Assembly: GCA_025602915.1 (NCBI GenBank)
Contig: JAHLJZ010000040.1
Span: 1 to 64,000, forward strand
From: Paraphysoderma sedebokerense
Taxonomy: Eukaryota > Blastocladiomycota > Physodermatomycetes > Physodermatales > Physodermataceae
DNA: 64,000 bases
Reading direction: 5' to 3'
The notes below the pieces were generated by a model, which was not told where the DNA came from, ran no database searches, and worked only from the letters and a program-made list of their open reading frames with translations. This document shows, piece by piece, positions 58,155-64,000 of the stretch; within the stretch, counting starts at the first letter, position 1; the number at the start of each line of letters is the position of its first letter. A program made the position numbers and the translations under genes.

Positions 58155-61100
58155 CTATTTCACAAAAGGTGTCGCCACCTTAATGAACACGTCCTCAAGG
58201 GTGCTTTGATTCAATCCCCATTCTGCTACACCTAACTCGACAGTGAACGCTCCAGTTCTTCTAAAAGGTCACCTAGAGATACATCATTCGGTAATTTATA
58301 TCTAACAGAAATGGTCCACTCCGCAGATTGCGTCGTATCATCGACAATGATTTCTCCTGTTCGAAGTCGGCTTTCTATCTGCTCGTATGATAAGTTATAA
58401 TCTAATCGCGCCGACGAGGAAATAGAATTATAGACAAAGTCGCTCAAACAGTTGATCTGATTCTCTTCAATACGTAAAATATCAGTCGGGTTCGCTGAAC
58501 GAGAGGATAGTTTCATTTGAAGAAGCAGGGAATAGCCTAAATAAGGGACAAAGATAGAAACATTAGTATTATAGTCTGACACGCATACATATTACAAGTG
58601 TAACAAAATAAATTAATGACATACCATCACCAAACTTATTTTTCAATCTAATTTGGGATCCAATGCAACGTAAGGAACCAGCTGCCGTTATTCCAATTCG
58701 GTTGGATAAGGTGTCAACCTCGTCCATTGAATGAGAAATCAGGCAAATGGAGTGCTCCTTTCTGTCCCGGATGTTGCCGATAATTTTCCACATATGGAGA
58801 CGGTTAGCCGGATCAAGACCAGTGGTTGGCTCGTCAAGGAAAATGCACATTGGAGAACCAATCAAAGCTGTGGCGGAGAAACAACAGGGTAAATCGTTCG
58901 GTTCTGATGAGGTGAAACAACGCAGTCTAATTTAAAGAAACTTACATATCGCCAAGGACAATCTTCTTCTCATACCGCCAGATAAGAATTGTGCGTTCCG
59001 AGTGAAGAACTCCCCTGTCAAACCAACCATTTGAGCAGCTTGATGGGCCAGCTGATGCGCAATTTTTCCGGAGGCACCGCGCACACGAGCGAAAAAGAGC
59101 AGATTTTCTTGCACCGTGAGTTCCAAAAATACACGATCATGCTATCAGAGATCAAAATTCACACGTTAAAATTCATGCTTCTAATAAGGGTATGAATAAT
59201 AGTGTAAGGGAGAGAAACTTACCTGAGGACAAACGCCAATGAGAGTACACAATTTAGAGTCGGTCACGTCTAACCCGCCAACGGTCACGGCACCACTGGA
59301 TGGCTTTAACGACCCTTGAAGAATAGAGATTGTGGTACTCTTTCCGGCACCATTTGGCCTACAGATGAAAATCAAGATGAATACTCCACGAATACCAAAC
59401 TGAAATATTACGAATGCTGCGACTTAAGGCGAACGTACCCTAACAATCCAAAGCATTCGCCCTTTTCCAAGCCCAAGTACAAATCATCCACCGCTTTGAA
59501 ATCGCCAAACCATCTGTTCAATCCTCTGACAGAAACGGCGAGCTCCTCCGGTTTAGTTCCAATGACCTTTTTTCTTTCTTCAATGACATCTTCATCAACG
59601 TAATCGCTTAGAGTAACCGCTCCTAATTCAATATCGCCGGATTGAGACTTCTGTGGTTTTCCTTCATTCGAACCGGTTCGACTGGATTTAGTGTTTCGCA
59701 ACCAAGATTTCACTTTCTCCTGAAGGCTATCGAATCGTTCTGAAAGTAAGTTTAATGCTACAGCGAGTACAATGCATACGCAACCAACGACGGCGAGTAA
59801 GATTAATGGCAACACCAAATTGTCCAATTCCGAATTCTGCAAAACAGTACGAATAGAGTACGCGAGGGCGATGGGCGGGAACAGAAGAGAACCAAAATCA
59901 TCCGACGCTGCACCACCAAAGACATCTAAATTGGCCATTATAGTCGATAGTATGGAGATGATCACTGGTAAGCAGAACGACAGCAGGCGAGCTAAGAACA
60001 GCGAACGAACAAGAGCGCTGAAGAGGAATGCCAAGCCAACAATGGAATGAATACCGAGGAGGATGGTTACGAAGAAGAGCAAAATGTTGGTATTAGAGAA
60101 AAACAGTTTGGTAACGATGACACAAGTTATGAGGATCGGGAGAGTCATCAGCATGTTAAATAAATAGTTTCCAAGCCAATAGCTCATCACGGTCAACCCA
60201 TTTACGCGGTAATAACCGTACTACGAAAGAGGGAGAATTAATATGGCTTTTGATTTTAAGTGGCGTGTACAACAAAAGGATTGACCAACATACCAAAGAA
60301 TCTTGGCGTTCCATGAATGGAATCATCACAAATACTGGAAAGTAGAATAGAAGAGAAAATAACAAGAACAGAATTGCCATTAATTCGGCCATGTTTGGAT
60401 ATTGCAAATTTGAAACCGAGACGACAGAGGAATATATTCTTTCATTAGGTCCAAGAAATTGGCGAGCATCTGTCATCAAATATTGTTTAGCTGAAGTATA
60501 CAATGTTGCATATGCATGACACTACTCACATGAATTTGTCAATGAAGAGACCAATTTTGTTATGATCGAATCCATGTAGAATGTCGACCGTTTAGCAAAC
60601 TCGGCACTGGAATCTTCGAAGGCATTCAAAGGGTGCGAGGATTGATTAGAGGGCGGCAAACTGTTGATCGGCGTACTGTTAAATCTGGTAGTCGGGTTCA
60701 CCTCCATCACCACACACGATTCTTTGGCCGGTTGAGGCGCTGGAAAGAAGTATCTAATATTAGGGTATCGATAGGTGTTGCCGTAATAGTGTAGATTGGC
60801 TTCAAATTTTAACTGGGAATCGGCTGAAGCAGAATTGATAGTAACACCATAATCAGGGAAATCCAAATTTAACTGAGCCTCTGCTTCAGATACGTTCGCA
60901 ACTCGTACGGCCTTCGCTGAGCTATAGGTAAATATCGAGTTTTTGGGACATGCATTAGAGGCGTCCGCAGCGTTAGCTGCATTCTTCCTCTGATTGTTGA
61001 TTACGCTTTGAACAATAGTTGAATCAGACTTGAAATCACTTTTGAAGCGAATCCGACGCACAATTGTGCTTGAATTGACATCGACTGAACGTAAGGAGGC

Positions 61101-64000
61101 AAAAGAAACGGGAAGTTCAGAATCCTTCATTGCACTGCTAAATGCGGTGACATTTTGTATGAAAGAAGCTGCGGTTTGATTTCTTGCGATGTCCGAGAAT
61201 TTTGATGTGGAATCTTGAACCCAGGCATTTGCTCCAGACTGTTGATACCAACTCACTTGTCTGGGCACAACATAATCTGGTACGATACACATCCAAGGAG
61301 TCGCAGGATTACAGGTCTTTGCAATTGCACTGGCGAAACGGATGTTGGAATCAAACTGACAAGTTATACCATCCGCTTTCTCTGAAACGGGAAAGCCGGA
61401 TCCAGTCAAACGAATTTTTGGGGCTTCGGGCATATCCTACAAGGCGATGTAACCATTAACCGATCCGCTGAAGAAATTCAATTACAAATGGATCACATAC
61501 CATGTGACCGTTATCACACATTCCGGATCCTTTGTCAGCATTCCAGGTAGAAGTCGCAGACCAACCATGCAAGCCACGAATATCAGGAAAAGGACAAAAT
61601 TGGTTTTCCTTTGTTTTTTTTGAAACTACAAGATTGAAAGAATGAGAAATAATCAGGCGGAAGGGTTTTGAGATACATTGAAAACTTACGGCCCAATTCT
61701 TCGCGACAACACCAAAAACTTGGGTTGAAAGTCTGGGATCAGCTCTAAAAGAATTGGCAACTTGCTCCTCGTCCGAATCAGCACCATCACCGGAAACTGC
61801 AACTGCTGCCGAATGCTCGGCTGTGAGTTCGGCATTTAATGTTGCACCTTTAGTTTCCTTTTCGACAATATCGCCACAAAGTTTTAAGAAAACTTGTTCC
61901 AGAGAGCAATTTTGCACACCCCACTCTCTAATAATAGAAGGGTCCATTTCGGGAGTCATTTCATGGATGTGAGGGTGAGGGATGGCGCCTTTAGACTGCA
62001 CAAATTTAAAGAACGGCCCCAAAAGAGGCATCGACGACTTTGGCACCGCAATCGTGAGAGAAGTGGTCGTAACGGCTACATGCTCAGCCTCCGGCAAAAG
62101 GGTTTTCACGAGGTTTGCCATTCTGGGACATTGTCCGGCAGCAGTTAATAGCGTAATTTGATAACCAGTTCCGAATCGGTTTTTGAGTTCCAGGGATGTA
62201 CCAACAGCTTTGACTTCACCATGATCGATTATACAGACCTCGTCGCCTAAAGCGTCGGCCTCTTCCATGTTGTGGGTCGCTGCGAAATGGAAACGTTAGA
62301 GACAGAAGCACGGCAAAATAATAGGTAATGAAAGGCGTACTCAAAAGTAGTACAGCATTCTGTTTCAAATCTTTGATGAAATCCCAGACTTTGCGACGGT
62401 TGATCGGATCCAAGGCCTACAGAGGAAAGGTATGAGATGTCATGTCACATTAAAAACATGCAAAGACAAACATATACCGTCGTGGGCTCGTCCATGACAA
62501 TCAATTTCGGCTAGAGAGAATTCAACGTTAATAATTCCGCCCAACACCAATACCTTAACCAAGGTACACGAAAACTTTACTTACACTACCAACGGAACAC
62601 GCAACAATACTAAGGCGACGTTTCATACCGCCTACAATGCAATGCTGTTAGGTGAAGCCGAGAAAGATGCGCCACTCTTTTTACGTACCACTGAAAGTGC
62701 CAACGAGTTGGTTTCCGTGAGACCGAAGTCCAACTTTATCAAGCTTTTCTTTGATGTATTTATCCAGAACCGAGAACGCTATGCCCTTGAACCGAGAATA
62801 GAGGCGAAGATGTTCGTACGGGGTAAGCTCTTGCCAAAGTAGATCATGTTGAGGACACGATCCGAGTGTTGATTGAATTGCAGACATGTCTTCAGTGATT
62901 CTGTGTCCAAATACGAAGCCGTCACCGGATGTGGGTTGAAGTAACCCGGATAGAACGTTGATGAGCGAGGATTTGCCTTTTGGAGAAATTGGGGTTGATA
63001 AATGAGTTCACAATGTTATGTGCAACGGTTGCCGTACCTGAACCGTTGTGACCCAGCAGAGCAAGGCAACGACCCTTTCTCAAAGTCAAATCGATCCCCC
63101 TAACAGCTTCAAACTTTCCATAGTGTTTGCGAATTTTGGAAATTATCACGCTTTCACGATCCCGACTTTCCTCCATCATAACTTTGAATTCATGGGAAAA
63201 CCCTTTGCGACGTAGACCGAAAATGTTCTTGACAAAAAAGTAGAAAGGCTTGGCACCTCCGCTACGACCAGCAAATACTTGATTGAGATACCAGCATAAG
63301 ATTAGCCATCCGAGAGTGGTTCCAAGGAGCCAGTAAATGTTATTGATAGCCGCCGGCGGGTAATATGTCACGGGTGGATCAGGTGGGGGAGTGGTAAATG
63401 GTCCATGACTGATTGTTAAATTGTGAAGATCATACTTTGCAGTCGGATTCAGCAACGTCGCGGCAGTTATCTCTCCAATTAGTCGACCGTAATGAAAGAC
63501 AGGTATGAAAGAAAATATCGTAGATTTAACGCCATCTGCATATACGGAATACCACCATCTTTTGTAGAGAATGATGAGTCACAAATTCATAGAGGTGCGA
63601 AATGACACCATACGAACCCTGCAAATAGCTTTCCTTCTTGTTGAAATTCCATTGACACTGCAGATCTGAAATGGATGAGGTTTAATTAGAACCTTGGGTT
63701 GGAGATGAATAAGATTCATAGATAATTCAACGTACATCATGAAAGGAAATAGAACGGAAAAAGCCATAAAAAGGGACGACAACACCATGGTTGCATAAGG
63801 CGCACTAATTCCCGCAACGGTGAGGCAGCCAAACGAGGTCACCGCAATTCCAAATAAAAATTGGATAACGAATAAAATACCCGGTGACATATTGTTAATT
63901 GTGGCGAAAGAAGATGAAACGGCAGTGCTGAAGACGAGCGAGAAAATCGCAGCGAAGAGAGACAGCACAAAAATGACCACAAATATTGATGCCCAATAGA
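58155..64000 (-). CDS. ABCA-type transporter, copy C (5' end outside window; frameshift near the 3' end)
   Basis: Continues past the right edge. Exons corresponding to those of copy B: >64000-63736, 63618-63665, 63038-63558, 62689-62976, 62585-62631, 62478-62510, 62341-62416 and onward. From 58238 to 63010 it matches copy B, so all NBD and TMD motifs listed there apply from the NBD1 P-loop onward. At 58236-58238 a 1-base deletion relative to copy B shifts the frame right after ELERSLS, giving an early stop at 58232-58234 and removing the last 26 residues ([20 protein letters not shown] and the rest). The bases beyond still encode that tail in the old frame, so the loss is recent. Loss of the ABCA regulatory end could impair it. 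Confidence 0.83.
58238..63010. repeat. Homogenised tract, copy in ABCA gene C
   Basis: Partner of 49417-54189 at a constant offset of 8,821 bases. The right-hand end at 63010 is sharp: the intron sequence diverges at once and the neighbouring exon is about 85-90% similar. Confidence 0.9.

Noticed and set aside
49333-61433. Treating the B/C identity as a simple recent tandem duplication
   Set aside because: Homology continues beyond both ends at clearly lower identity, so the genes were already separate, diverged paralogues before the tract became identical.

Overview
The window looks like nuclear DNA of a fungus, most likely an early-diverging (zoosporic-type) lineage; this is inferred from gene content, not from a marker. 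Almost every gene is cut by short introns of about 45-130 bases with GT-AG ends and CTAAC/CTGAT-like branch points. The set combines fungal markers (an Rmt2-type arginine methyltransferase, a Bre2/Ash2L SPRY protein, an AA9-like secreted protein, a CYSTM protein) with full-size ABCA-type transporters, which most yeasts and moulds lack. I saw no rRNA, tRNA, CRISPR, prophage, virus-like element or recognisable transposon.

Layout. 1-4411: three tandem subtilisin (S8) proteases on the + strand: a 3' end, an intact nine-exon gene, and a copy broken off after its second exon. 4421-9035: three F-box proteins with bacterial-style LPX leucine-rich repeats on the - strand; the first is truncated and abuts the broken protease. 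9379-12877: housekeeping genes (spermidine synthase, a TPR protein, a CYSTM protein). 14209-19204: an AA9-like secreted protein without the N-terminal histidine, an APH-type kinase, and a membrane-anchored GH26-like protein with Asp at both expected Glu positions. 19864-23827: one gene made of two acyltransferase-3 domains whose intron positions match between halves. 24085-24920: a non-coding block of inverted and tandem repeats. 25401-32356: a membrane protein, mitochondrial bL36, a Bre2/Ash2L homologue and a small secreted Asn/Ser-rich protein. 32825-37275: a Golgi-type glycosyltransferase and, just upstream on the same strand, a fusion of a ten-helix nucleotide-sugar-transporter-like protein to a second glycosyltransferase. 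38889-42311: Rmt2 and cytosolic seryl-tRNA synthetase. 42609-64000: three tandem ABCA transporters (A, B, C) on the - strand, with an unrecognised + strand gene between B and C; C runs off the right edge.

The most notable observations are: (1) copies B and C share a 4,773-base tract with no difference found in any line compared, yet both flanks are clearly diverged paralogous sequence, as expected for very recent gene conversion (or an assembly error); (2) the transporter-glycosyltransferase fusion, which would couple donor-sugar import to use; (3) the tandem acyltransferase fusion, where the first half has Asn in place of the family histidine; (4) the joint between two truncated genes at about 4412-4440; and (5) several secreted enzyme homologues whose catalytic residues are replaced.

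Exon boundaries were inferred by eye from GT-AG sites, reading phase and paralogue comparison; those of ABCA genes A and B are only partly resolved.
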